Part shown: one piece after another, positions 1 to 11,405 of the stretch
Layout of the letters: each line of letters opens with the position of its first letter
How positions within the stretch are numbered: the first letter of the stretch is position 1
From: Toxotes chatareus
Lineage: Eukaryota; Chordata; Actinopteri; Toxotidae
DNA length: 64,000 nucleotides
Reading direction: 5' to 3'
Assembly (NCBI GenBank): GCA_016801885.1
Contig: CM028892.1
Coordinates: 7,448,114-7,512,113 of the forward strand
Notes under the pieces: generated by a model
The model's database searches: none
Told to the model about the DNA's origin: nothing
The model's input: the letters and a program-made list of their open reading frames with translations, nothing else
Made by a program: the position numbers and the translations under genes

Positions 1-3000
1 AACTTGGCTGCAAACTAGATCCACAGAACACAAGTAAGACTGACAGGTGTTCAATGATTCTCGAGTGAAAGATGTGCCCTTTTTACCCGATTGCTTCGAG
101 TTCACTGATGTTGTTTTTGACTGATGTGTCAATTTTGGAAAGGTGCTTTAGAGCCATTTTCTGTCCTGATGAAGGGATTTTTGCCAAAGCGCCTTGGCTT
201 TTATGTGACAATAAAAACATTTGCTGCAGAACATTTATCACCCTCCATTTGTTGCAGAATCCCCCCTTTCTTTCCTATTTTTAATGGTTACGCTGAGCCA
301 AGAAAGCTCTGAATTTCTCTTCAAAGTATATTCAAGTAAATGAGGGGTGGTGTTTAATACAGTGTGTGAACTCAGGGAAAACCTCGCTGAAGAATTACTC
401 ATTGTCATTCACTTCCCTATCTCACCTTGCAGTTGAGGGGCATTTATTTAAGTTCAGTCAATTATAAGAAAGGTGCTTGCAAGAGGACATATTTCACTAT
501 CAAATCAATAAATGTTCCAGCAAAAAGGACCTCCACTTTCTACTTTCATACCAAGTTGGATTTTCTTTTTCCTTTGTCATCATTGCAAAAATGTTGTTTG
601 AGTCTGTAGAGTGACCTCTATGCACAGGGATATTGAAAACCCTCCCGGGGAGCAATTGTTGTCACTGTCACTGTTTGAAATCCTAATTTGCTATAAATCA
701 AAAAACAAGCTTATCGCTGACTTAGAAAATTGCAACAACTTTTGTTTTCATGTTTCGGACATTTTTTTCCCCCCTTCTGCCGACCATAAATGACTGGCTG
801 TGATAGCACAAAGAAGTTTCACAGTAAAAGTACGAGCTGGATTTCAGCCCTTGGAGTGATATGCTATCATCCATACCTTGAGTGGACTTTTCTCCCTTCC
901 TGTGTAGTGTGTGTGTTACAGATTTCTCCAGGCTTAGTGGGACTGCATCATAAAGAATTAATTATGTGCCCAAAGCTAACATCAATGGTTGGAGGAAAAG
1001 GTAGCCTAAAGGGAAAACAGAAGCCTAAAGAAGAGAGTTTGGCTTGTTTTCTTTTCGCTACAGAGCTCACAGCTTAGCAAGCCTCTGAAGAGTATTTCAG
1101 TCAGGCAGAAAAATTACCAGCATGTTCAGATATCATCATAATTAGTAGGCAGATGTGACAAGAGTTTACTCTGACAGCCGTGCAAACACTCACATCCTCG
1201 CACTGGTTTTGCTCGAGCTAGAAATTCTGCGCCCCTTGACAACGGCTGTGAACAGTTGTGAAATATCTATAATCACAGGCATCTTCCGGGGTCCCTGCTC
1301 TGCTTTTGGGCTCCTGAATCATTCAGGGGTGACCGCAAACCTTGAGGGTTCGGAGTTGAAAACCTGCTGCAGAGTGCATAGTGGTACATGCAGACTAAGA
1401 ATAAGTTTGTCAACTGTTGCCAGGTGGAATTGGGCTGAGCCATAGATGATGGATTTGGAGGAAGCATGTTTTGGGCGTGTGTCTGTTAGTGCACATGTGT
1501 ATTGTGTGCATGTTTGTGTAATAAATAGCTGTGACGTCTTTGGAATTACTTATCTGTGAGTCAGTAAGATGAAAGAGACAGCGTATCCCCTCGGATCTGC
1601 AAACACTCACACACAAGCACAGACACACATACAGGGACGCCTTCAAGGATATGCACATATCAGGCATAGCAAAATCAAACTCTTGCTCAGACCGGATATG
1701 AACATGATTCAAGGAGTCACCTGGGAGTGTCATTTCTAAGCATCTCCAGTGGGACTCGCCTCAGGTAATCCATAAGCAATTATTCTGGGGAGACAACAGA
1801 CAGGCCTGTCATATCCGTTCTCCTCTGTGCAAATGCAGTCATGCAAGAACAAATGCTGCCATGAGCGTGCACACACACATACACACACACTCTCTCTCTT
1901 ACACACTGGCAAACATTTGCACATATACAAATATGCATCTCCCTCTCACCTCTTCTCCCTTCTCCTCTCTCCTTCACACACAAATACACCTAATCCCTCA
2001 CATACTCTACTCTTTGTCTCGCTCACACAAAAATCACCAAATTCACATTTTCCCTCGTCTCACATTCTCTTTCCATCTCATCGTCACCTTCTCACACAGG
2101 AATTACATTTCAGTCCTAATGAGGTCTATCCCCTGGCCACTTTTATTCCTTCTTTACAAACTTACTGATTACTCAGTGCTGCTCAGCCTGTGGTAACAGC
2201 TGTACAATGTCTTCTGTGGCTCAGAAGGGAACTTTCTAAAATCTGGCAATATATGTCTGACTGGGCATTTGATTTCAACAAGATGCTGTTTTGTTGCATT
2301 ATGGGAAATGTAGAATTCAGTGTTTTTGCAGTGAGACCTATAATGGGGCATAAAGTCGTGATGTCTTAGCCTCTGATGCATCTATTTTGAATATTTTATT
2401 TTATCTCTCTCTTGTGAGTCTTCCAGCTTAATGGAAGCAAATGCTAAATGGATGAAGTAATGTGAGCTCTTACTCTAACCTTCATTTGTCTAATTCCAGC
2501 ATAATCTTTCAGCAACCCCGTTTTACACCCTGCGTTAATGTGTTATCTGGATAATGACATCTGGTCACGGGTTTTTGCATTTACACCTGTTATTAGTCAG
2601 CATTATCTCGATTCTGTCCACACCGAGGTGGGATTTCAGTATGCAAATTACAGTCGGCTTTGGAAAGGAGGAAGAGTGTGCTGAGGAGGAAGAGTCAGGC
2701 AGCCTGTCATTAGATTGATGAGCAGATTTTTTTTTCTTAAGAATGTACAGACTGTACATTGCATTGCATTTACACCTGGCTGAGATCTACACCTTCATAC
2801 TGAAGTCGGATGCATTTTTTCCATTTATGGTGTTGTTTTTTTCTGATAATCCTATTTTTAAAAGTGCAGAGGTATATGTTAGATGTTGTATTAGTATCAG
2901 TCTGTTTACTTCATTACCCTAACCGTTAAGAAAACCGGAGTCTACCCACATCCGAGAAACTCTGAACGTTTAAAACTCTCTTTTTTCTTGAAATGTACAA

Positions 3001-4399
3001 AAGTACAACAACACACCACATACACACAAAGAAGTACAGATTTGTTTGTCCTTCCACCTTCCTGGGTCAGAGACCCTCTCTAGTACTTTCCTTATAAAAA
3101 TGAAAGGCGATGTGTTGCTGATACGAGCGACGCTCCCTTGAATTTTAAACACAGAGATGAAACACACCCGAGTCCTTAGACGACCTGAGTTGAACACTGT
3201 TTGGTCTTAGTCAGGGGAGAAAGGAGCAGAAATGGCTCAAACACCTAGCTAACACCCTGCCCGTGCCTTTAATTCATGCCTTTATCGTTTCTCGTCGCTT
3301 GGTTGCTCCCTTCTCTTGTCTCCCTTATATATTTTTTTTTACTTGAGTGCACAAAAGCCCTCCCCCATTTGGAGTGCAATAAATTATCGTCTCTTAATTA
3401 GGCAGTGAGGCGGTAAAAGCATGTCTGTCCAAGTTTGTTTCAACCTGACTGAAGATTTTATGATTGAGAGGTGCAAACTAATTGGATTCTTGACTGGCTG
3501 TCTGGATAAAATTGCCAGACTATCAAAGAGGGATTGAGTGAGTGATTGAGAAGGTGGGAAAGAATGCAGTGTGTGAGTGAGTTTGAAGAAGAGAAACCGA
3601 GAGAAGGGAGGAAGTGCTGAGAAAGGTGGATGAAGGGAAATGGGAAGCAACAAAGACAAAGACGCATGAGTATTTAGACACAGAGTGCAGTTAGAGAGGC
3701 TGAGATGAGTCAGAAATTGAATGTAAGGTTCTTATGCTCAAACTCAGGGTCACACAGAATTCGTTTACATCTAATTATTGTTTTTAATGATACATTTTGT
3801 AGTAAGAGGGGGTTCGACTTTCTATTTCCTAGGATAAGTTTCCAAAAACCCTGTCATTAACAAAGTGATCGTTCCTTCCTTTGGTCTTAATTGTGCCCCA
3901 GGTCTCGTCTGATCAATAGACTAAAGTGTTCATCACAAAAGCCCTTGGTGCCTTGTCTGGTGCCACAGATTAGAATTCAAGGCTGGAGCACATGTAACAA
4001 GTCCCTGAATAAGATCAAATGCAACAGAGAAGAAATGAGGATCCCATTCCAAATATCAAAAGATTCAAAATAGGTTTTGGCAAACTGAGGTGCATTTGAG
4101 TGTCGCTAACAACCGTAGATCTGTCTGCTCTCCTTTCAGGGGGTGCTGAGCTTGGGAATGAGAACACAGCCATAGTGAGTGTGGAGTAAGCCACAGAGTT
4201 AATAGTGTTGCTTTTAAGTCGTGAGGTTTATATTTGAAAGGGAAAAACAAATTTGTTGTTAGAAGAATTGCATTAATTGGTAACAAGGCCTACAGTGGTG
4301 AAGTAAGTCAGGATGAACAGGCAACAATGGAATACCTGCTAACTCCAAATCCCAGAACAGCTGGCCTGTAATTACTACAGACTGTAGAAGGTCTAATTG
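1..4399. other. noncoding flank downstream of mid1, distal
   Basis: No coding exon with splice sites and family similarity is visible. The stretch holds low-complexity CA/CT and GA tracts (1860-2100, 3530-3670). Open frames are short and unsupported. Confidence 0.6.
1860..2100. repeat. CA/CT-rich low-complexity region
   Basis: The plus strand is dominated by CACA and CTCT motifs. This produces long spurious open frames on both strands rich in His/Thr/Ser or Cys/Val. No unit is perfect for long. Confidence 0.8.
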
Positions 4400-4970
4400 C
4401 AGGCTAAAGAAGCGGACTACCCTCTTTTTAGCTTTCTAACCTCAATATCTTGAGAATAAAGCCAGGAAACGAGCTCTGGGCCTTCTTGGAGGATTTTCCT
4501 GAGGTCATCAGTAGGTATGCCTGGCCAGACTGCCCCGGGGCCCCTGTGGCTACTCCACATCCTCACAGGTGAGGCCCAGCTTGCAGCCAGAAGCCTTGCA
4601 GCATCTTCCCAGCCAAATGACGAGGGCCATGCTAGACCCTGACCAAGCCCTGAAGCACTAGTACTAGCGCCAGCAACCTGGCCTTTACAGACGCCAGCCA
4701 AGTTCTTACTGGCAGCAAACGCCACAGCTCCGTTGGTTGTCAAGACGCTTGACCAGAAGGTGGAACAGTTTGGCAGGAGCGTATCAAAGGAGATGGTTGA
4801 CTGCCCTCAGCGGTAAATCTCTGCTGAACAGCAGACACAAGACCATATCGCCCTCCATTCACTGTCAGAGAGACAATCAGAACCCCACGGAGAGGCCTAC
4901 AGCTGCCCGCACCTCTCTCAACCTCGCTGCTAATCACTGGCCTGAAATCCGTTTGCCACAATATCAAATA
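4400..4970. other. GC-rich island with overlapping open frames, unassigned
   Basis: Base composition here is clearly richer in G+C than the AT-rich flanks. Open frames occur on both strands: minus 4743-4417 (108 codons), minus 4967-4740 and plus 4737-4982. None matches a family I recognise, and no splice pattern links them to mid1. A transposon relic or a processed-gene relic is possible. I would not call it a gene. Confidence 0.3.
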
Positions 4971-6839
4971 ACTTTCCTATAATAATGGTAATTTTACCCT
5001 CACACTAGCAATTATTTTGTCAGCGTGGGTGTGAGTTTTCCCAAATAGTGGCTTTTTAGCATGTAATGTTTAATAATACTATGATAGTCAAATGATCCCT
5101 TTAGGGTAAACGGCACAAACCACAGAGCAGCATCTCTGGAGGTGGTGTGGATTCAGGAGGGCAGTATTTTTGTTGTCAGCAGGCACGAATTGCTTGTTTT
5201 GGTTTTTTTAGCTGGTTGATACCTGCTTTTATGTAGCTTGCAAATAATAACAGAATGAATGAGTGAGACCTTGTCAGACCTTAGTGTGATGGACTTCTTC
5301 ACTTTTCTGAGACAGTTATTATAGTAGCGGTGAGTCAGCTGCATTCTTACAGTTTGTACTGGATGTACATTCTATGCTCTGGGAATTTAACATACAATAA
5401 GGAAGTGAGTCCAGAATGAGAAAGAAAAAAAAACATGCCATGTCATGTCCTTGACATGTACAAGCAAAGCCTCACTTACTTAGACTGAAAAACAAGAAAA
5501 AAAATCCCACTGCTCCATTTCAATATCACCTAGACTGTTTCTAACACTTTCACTATAAACTTACGGAGGTTTTCTCTCTGGTAAGACCCAATTTTTGCAT
5601 ATAGTGTGTGTTGTAGTGTTGAAGATAACATACAAACGCTCTCAGTCTGGCAACTGAATCCCCTTTAGGAATAAAGAAAGTGACCAACAAGCTCCTGATT
5701 GCATATTGATCTCTTCAAAGCACTCTTGGAACATTAAGACTGCAGCCGAGTCGTATGACTTATTCCAGCCCATTTTCTCTGCCCATGGCCTAAAATAGAC
5801 ACAACTTTGGTATCTAATAGTGCAGTGGCTTGTGAATAATGGTCTCCCAAAAACCTAGCAAATTGAGGATTTAATAGATAGTGACTTAGAGGAATCAGAG
5901 AATGCCTGATGGAGATCTGAATGACTTACTGACACTTCCATAGAAAAACTACCTGCATTTCATTCATGGACTTTCTCATTTATGTGTAATACAGTTATAT
6001 GAGGAGATGAGATATGATATGCAATAAAAGTTAGATCAGAAGCCTTAACAGTCAATTAGTATCTGTGATCTAATGATATTTCTATGTGGGGCATTTATGC
6101 TAATTTTCTTGAATCCAAACAGTGACATCTGCTGGACATTTAGAGGATTGATTTCTCTTTGCTAGAGGACAGAACAGAGGAGAAGATGTTTACATAGCCA
6201 CACACAAATATGTTAGTAAAAAATAAGCAAGTAGAACTTTTGTTCAACTTGGATAACTTTTCTAATAATAAAATATCTTGTCTTGCACCACAGTTATTCT
6301 TCTTAATTGTTTCTTACCTTCTTAGGCTTGGATGTGTGCTGTGATGGCTTTCACATGCACAGATCTGATGTTTTGAAAGCACATGTGCAGCATTTTCTTG
6401 TACAACATTTGTTTTAGACCCAATAACACAACAGACTCAGCTTTGTTTTGTCTTTGTTGTTGCTGTGCTTCTGTACCAAATTCTGTCCCATTTTCCAGAT
6501 CTGTTCCTGGGGGAGTAGCTATTACTGCTTCTCTGCTTGTGTCTCAAAATAGTGCCGCTGCCTGTTTGTTTGTTTGAAATGGCAAATTGTCACCAGCAAG
6601 CAGCCACTGATACATGCCCAAGTTCACTTACCACAGACATACATTAGGATGGCTAGATCCTATAGAGTAAACACACAGTTCCCTCTGGAGAGCAGAAGCT
6701 GCATCTTTTGGACTCTTGTCTCTCTGTGTGCTGTGGCTTGGCTGTAAAAATCCTCTGGGGACTGCAGAGCCCCAAGACTGCCCATACAAGTGCAGCTGAA
6801 CCAACTCTGGCCTGATGATCTGTACAAAAGTGGGAGGAT
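4971..6839. other. noncoding flank, no feature seen
   Basis: AT-rich DNA without a supported exon. A few small direct and inverted motifs occur (for example ACATG repeats at 5435-5462). Confidence 0.6.
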
Positions 6840-6969
6840 GTTTGCCTAAAGCAGAGTGAAGTGGTCTTGTGAAGGGAGGTCAGCGGTTCAAATCCCAAGA
6901 TCCATGGGGAAAAATTGAATGACTAACAGTTTCTGCTTCTTGCTAAAATATATTCAAGGTGCCCTTGAG

Positions 6970-7001
<32 letters not shown>
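6840..7001 (+). mobile_element. tRNA-derived SINE remnant with poly-A tail
   Basis: The stretch contains GGTTCAAATCCC at about 6881-6892, which resembles the RNA polymerase III B box (GGTTCGAATCC). It then has CAAGGTGCCCTTGAGC, a motif common in teleost tRNA-derived SINE bodies, and ends in 29 consecutive A (6973-7001). A degenerate A-box-like stretch lies around 6846-6865. The long pure poly-A suggests a fairly recent insertion or tract expansion. The family is not identified. Confidence 0.55.
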
Positions 7002-7006
<5 letters not shown>

Positions 7007-7734
7007 GAGCTGTTTAAGCTGTTGGACTTTCACACCAGCTCTTCAGTGTGAATATGGTGGTACGTCACCACCAAAACAACACACAAGCTCAGCAAATCCT
7101 TCCCTTGATAAAGGTTAATAAAATAGTTGGTCCTCAACCTTTGCGCTGCATTTCAGCCGAGCAGCAAAATCCCAAGACACATTAAGTTACTATATCGATT
7201 GTTTGAAATGTCACACAAAGTCTTGTATGAGAACACCAGAGGGTCAGTAAGCACATTTAACTGCTGAACTTGGCTCAAATTGTATTAAGTTGGAGGAAAA
7301 GGTCAGAATTCATGGTTATTAAATTTTATTTTTCAGAAAGTAAATTGAATTGCTTAACAATGCCTTCTGAAAATCTAAAGCCATACCTCAAGTGCAATAA
7401 ACTAACAACAAATTAATTATTTCATGACATGTAGAGAACCAGTGTCACCTAAGTACAGAGCCATGGAATATATGATATGCAAAATAGCCTCGGAGGCAGG
7501 TTTTAAGAAGATAATTGCTCTCTATGGACATTCTCATGTCACCATGTATGCACAGAAGCACAGGTGGCCTCATATTGTGACTTGTGAATTATACATTTAA
7601 TATGCACAGAGTATAATTGTGTCATGGATGTAACACTATAACTGGCTGTGGTGACACGACTACTAATTATACTCAGATTCCTTAGCTGCGTTTACATTTC
7701 TACGCACAATTTAACACTGTTTAAGCAGAAATGT

Positions 7735-8050
7735 TGTGAAAGTCTTAATAAAGTGAAAAAAGTGTGTTTCATGGAGATTAACTGAACTTGTAATGTTTTA
7801 AAACAATGTGCTGCAGCAGCAGTGGCTACTTTAATGAATGAGGCAAAGATTGTGATGGATAAAGTAGTGGTGGTAGGTGTGTATGGATTCGTGTTTTGTG
7901 TGCGTGCAACGTAGGAGTTTGTGCTTAAAGGGGCTCTCAATCTGCCATGTCTGAAACTGTTGAGTCCAGCTTTTTTTGGACAAGTTGCTCAAGAGCTGCT
8001 GGTTAGGGGACAGTTTATATTTCACTCAATGTGTTGTGTTTTGTGAGCAA
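7735..8050. repeat. duplicated block, copy A (compact)
   Basis: This is the compact partner of the block at 9450-10867, collinear and in direct orientation. Shared landmarks include GTGGCTACTTTAATGA, a TG-rich stretch (7870-7905), and the highly similar 34-nt piece at 7995-8028. It lies about 3.1 kb downstream of the mid1 stop. It could be a local tandem duplication of 3' flanking DNA or two members of an unrecognised repeat family. Confidence 0.75.
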
Positions 8051-8874
8051 GAGTTGTAGAAAACTAATGTTTGGTGTGAATGCATTTGACAACAACCAAG
8101 AGAAGTCTACCCACGCTATCTTCAACATACCCTCTGTATTACAGGTTGAATTACAGACAAACAAGCACACACCTCCACTATTTGCAGATGATGATCTGTA
8201 CATTGTCTTTGTGTTCCTTTTATTGTTTGCTCAGTGGAGCGCTGGGTAAACTCATTTTTGCCCGCTCACACCAGTGAACCGTGTGAACGACAAACACAAG
8301 GCTTCAGCTGATGCTACAGTAGCTGTTCAGGGTCGAAAACCCCTCTGAACCCTGCCGTCAAAGAACAATTGCTCCTGGAAAACCAGGAAGAACCCCTGAT
8401 GTCCGCAGGACGTTCACATGATAAACTCAACAACTTCCTCTTCCACAAGAAATTCATAAACTCAAGTGAACTCAGCAGGTTGGGGGTCTAAACTTTCAAA
8501 TCTGGATGGGGAAGGGAAGCCTGTTTCTTCATAGTCAAATTTAATCAATTCTGGTTATATGAGACTGAATTTGTTTCTAACAAGTTAAAGCTGTAATACC
8601 CAGATCTTTGGCCCACTGGGGGCCTGTAGAAACCAGCTCGAAACATAACTCTGACGTATTATAGCCTAAAAAAGTTGAGCTCAGTGAATTTGTGACTGCT
8701 TCAGTTTCCTCATGATGTGATCTTTCTTTGTACGTCACCCAGAAAGAGCAAAAGGGCTCCTGGCATTTCACCCTGTCCTTCTTTATGAGAACAGCTCCTG
8801 ACATTCTCACACTGCTATATTACTTCACTGCAGGAAAGGAGGAAAAAAAACACACTTTAATGTGAAAAAAAATG

Positions 8875-11056
8875 TTTATTTTTGACCTTTTCATAGACTT
8901 ATCTCAGACGACAGTGATGCAAGCACTCATATTCTGTTTTCCATAAAAATGTCCACAGAGACAGAACATATAACACCATGGTCAGGAAGTTCAAATGGAA
9001 ATATTAAATTAAGCACTATATATTTGAATACAATGAAACATACAGTTCAATTTATTGCCAAGGAACTTTAGATAGAAAAGAACAGATTGTTATTTGTCCT
9101 CCATGTTTAAGTGTACTGGGCTTTGAAACATTGCAATATCGAGAAATGGAAATTATTGTATTTACACTGAGGAGCTCCATTTTTGTCACTGTCAAACATT
9201 ATTACATCTAGAACAAAACAGAATTATAGGATTTAGAATCGACAATGTTCCTCTGGGAGATTTTTCTGCAGGGGTCGTGACCTATGAGCAAAAGTGGCTG
9301 AATCTCATTTAGGCCTTTTTGTCTGTTTTAAATTACAAGGAATTAAGGAAAATCAAAATGAGATTCAGCCAGTGACTGAAGTAAAGAGCCAGTGCACCTT
9401 AAGGATATCATCATTATGCAAAGTCCAAGGACATCTCCATGTGCTATGTTGTCTTAAAGTGAAAACGGTGTGTTTTTATAGAGAGTAACTGAACTTTTAA
9501 CATTTCCAAACAATCTGCTGTATGTGTTTTTGATGAAATAAGACCTCAGTGTGAAAATACATATAAAATTGAATATTTTTTATAAGATAAAACGGGAAGA
9601 CACTCTTTATTAAATGCTAATTAATGGTTCTGGAGTATTGGCACACCAGCACAAATTTATCTCACTAAACAGCTTGTTTTAAGAGAAAAGTGAGAAAAAA
9701 AATATTACACCCAATTGTGCATTTTACCGCTTAGCTCCAATAATAACCTGGGGCTACAACTATAACACAATTCACATATTATGTATCACATAAAATCATA
9801 ATGGCACGACTTGTCTGGCTGCCAAAAAACAAAATTAACACAATAAGTCAAACAGAACACAACACTTTGCCAATATGAATGCATGTTAATTGCACCAAAA
9901 TGAATGAGACTTTTAGGCTACAAAACCATGAATAAAGTATGAACAATGTGCAAAAACAAGGTCTACATTTAAAGGAATACTTTGCTTTTAATATTAGCAT
10001 AATGCTATTTCCTCTCTCTCACTTTTTAAAAATAATTCAGCATTTATTAAGGGTAAAATTTTATGTAAAGACATCTGAACAGACAGCAATGGCTACTTTG
10101 GTTCCTTTTTTAATGAACGAGGGGAAGATAAGGGGCGAAGTCTATGAATTTACAAAATATACACCTGCTATTCTGCTCTTTCCAGCAACCGTGATTGATT
10201 AAAGTATGAAGGGGTGGTATGTGTGTATGCATTCGTTTTGTGTGTGTGTGTGTGTGTTTGTGTACTTTAAGGGACTTTCAAAGTGCTATATCTGATAAGA
10301 CGGCATGTAAAAAAAAAGAAAGAAAGAAAATTAGAAATTGATTTGTGGCTTGTTTCCTAGTTGCCGCTGTACAAATGTACCCATCGTAGCTCAAAGTGCC
10401 TTAGAGTAAAAATTTCTGGTCCAACACAGTCCATTAGTCTTTGTTTCCTCTGCACTGACTCCAGCTTATTGCCATTCATCTGGAATAGGTTTTTTTTAGT
10501 CTTTTTAAGTGAAATACAACATGAACCAGCATCATGTTTGCTTTTAGAAATCATAATAAACAATTAAAAATCACTTTTGAGAAGCCTGATGAATAAACAC
10601 CTCAGTAATTAATTCTTTTTGTCTTCACACATTAAAGCTGCACTACAAACAGTAGCAAGTGTTTGGAGTAATTTGATTGAGGAAGTGATTTCATTAGCTT
10701 ATTCACATGCTCATTTTTACCAAAACAGCTGATCTGTAGTGGTTTGTACCAAAGAAAACCAAATGGGAAAAGACAAAACGATCAAACACTAGTGATTCCA
10801 GCTTTTTTGTACAAAGTTCTTGCAAGCTGCTGGTTAGGAGACAGTTTATATTTCGCTCACTGTTTTGTCGCTGCCTCTGGGACTGCAGAAGTGCACATGA
10901 GCAGATTTTATTTTGAGTGAATTCAGCAGAATTTAAGAGGATGGGACACTTTTCTTTTTTCTATTCAAACATTAGTATTTTCCCAAATCTTGCCCAGTGC
11001 AGCTTTGAGATAATGAGGCCAGTTTATGCTGATTTATTCATGTCTGTCTGTAGCTC
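8875..11056 (-). other. mid1: probable mid1 3' UTR or immediate 3' flank with candidate poly-A signals
   Basis: No coding exon is seen here. AATAAA on the minus strand (TTTATT on plus) occurs at 11033-11038, 10907-10912, 10043-10048, 9606-9611, 9051-9056 and 8875-8880. The first is only about 18 nt after the stop, so a real transcript more likely uses one of the others; MID1 3' UTRs are usually long. The region also contains the interrupted copy of a duplicated block (9450-10867). The true 3' end cannot be fixed from sequence alone. Confidence 0.4.
9450..10867. repeat. duplicated block, copy B (interrupted)
   Basis: Segments of this stretch match 7743-8035 in the same order and orientation: 9450-9505 with 7743-7810, 10085-10121 with 7818-7848, 10205-10250 with 7863-7900, 10258-10300 with 7920-7960, and 10795-10867 with 7963-8035. 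The clearest piece is 10826-10859, which differs from 7995-8028 at only 2 of 34 positions. Copy B carries extra sequence at about 9510-10080 and 10310-10790, so either B gained insertions or A lost them. Confidence 0.75.
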
Positions 11057-11405
11057 TCAGTTGTGGGGCTCCAGTCCCTCTAGATGGTCAGGGATGGGTA
11101 GACCAGTGAGAATCGTCAGACACTTATTCCACACGTTAAACACAGGACACACAGGCTGAATGAAGGAGACGTGAAATGTGTGCAGGTGCTGGGAGCCCAC
11201 GGCGTCGTAGAAGGTCAGGTATCCGGCGTCGTAGTCCAACAGGACCCCGACGCGTCGCAGGTGAGGTGAGGGCTCGATGGCCAGCTCCTTGCTGTTGTGG
11301 CGAACCACCCAGGAGTTGTTGCAGCGGCAGAGCACCCAGGAGGCCGAGTTCTTGCCGATCCACTCATGTTTGGGGGCTGATTTGTAGGCTATACCCACAG
11401 CGTAC
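11057..11405 (-). CDS. mid1: mid1 coding exon 9: rest of B30.2/SPRY and stop
   Basis: This 349-nt segment, including the TGA stop, follows the acceptor CTTGCTCAG|GTACGC. It encodes YAVGIAYKSAPKHEWIGKNS, WVVRHNSKE, LLDYDAGYLTFYDA and VWNKCLTILTGLPIPDHLE, and ends EGLEPHN. The SPRY core is complete. The extreme C-terminus differs from human MID1 (CTEQLP in human), which is normal divergence. The 92-bp intron before it is the shortest in the gene. Confidence 0.96.
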
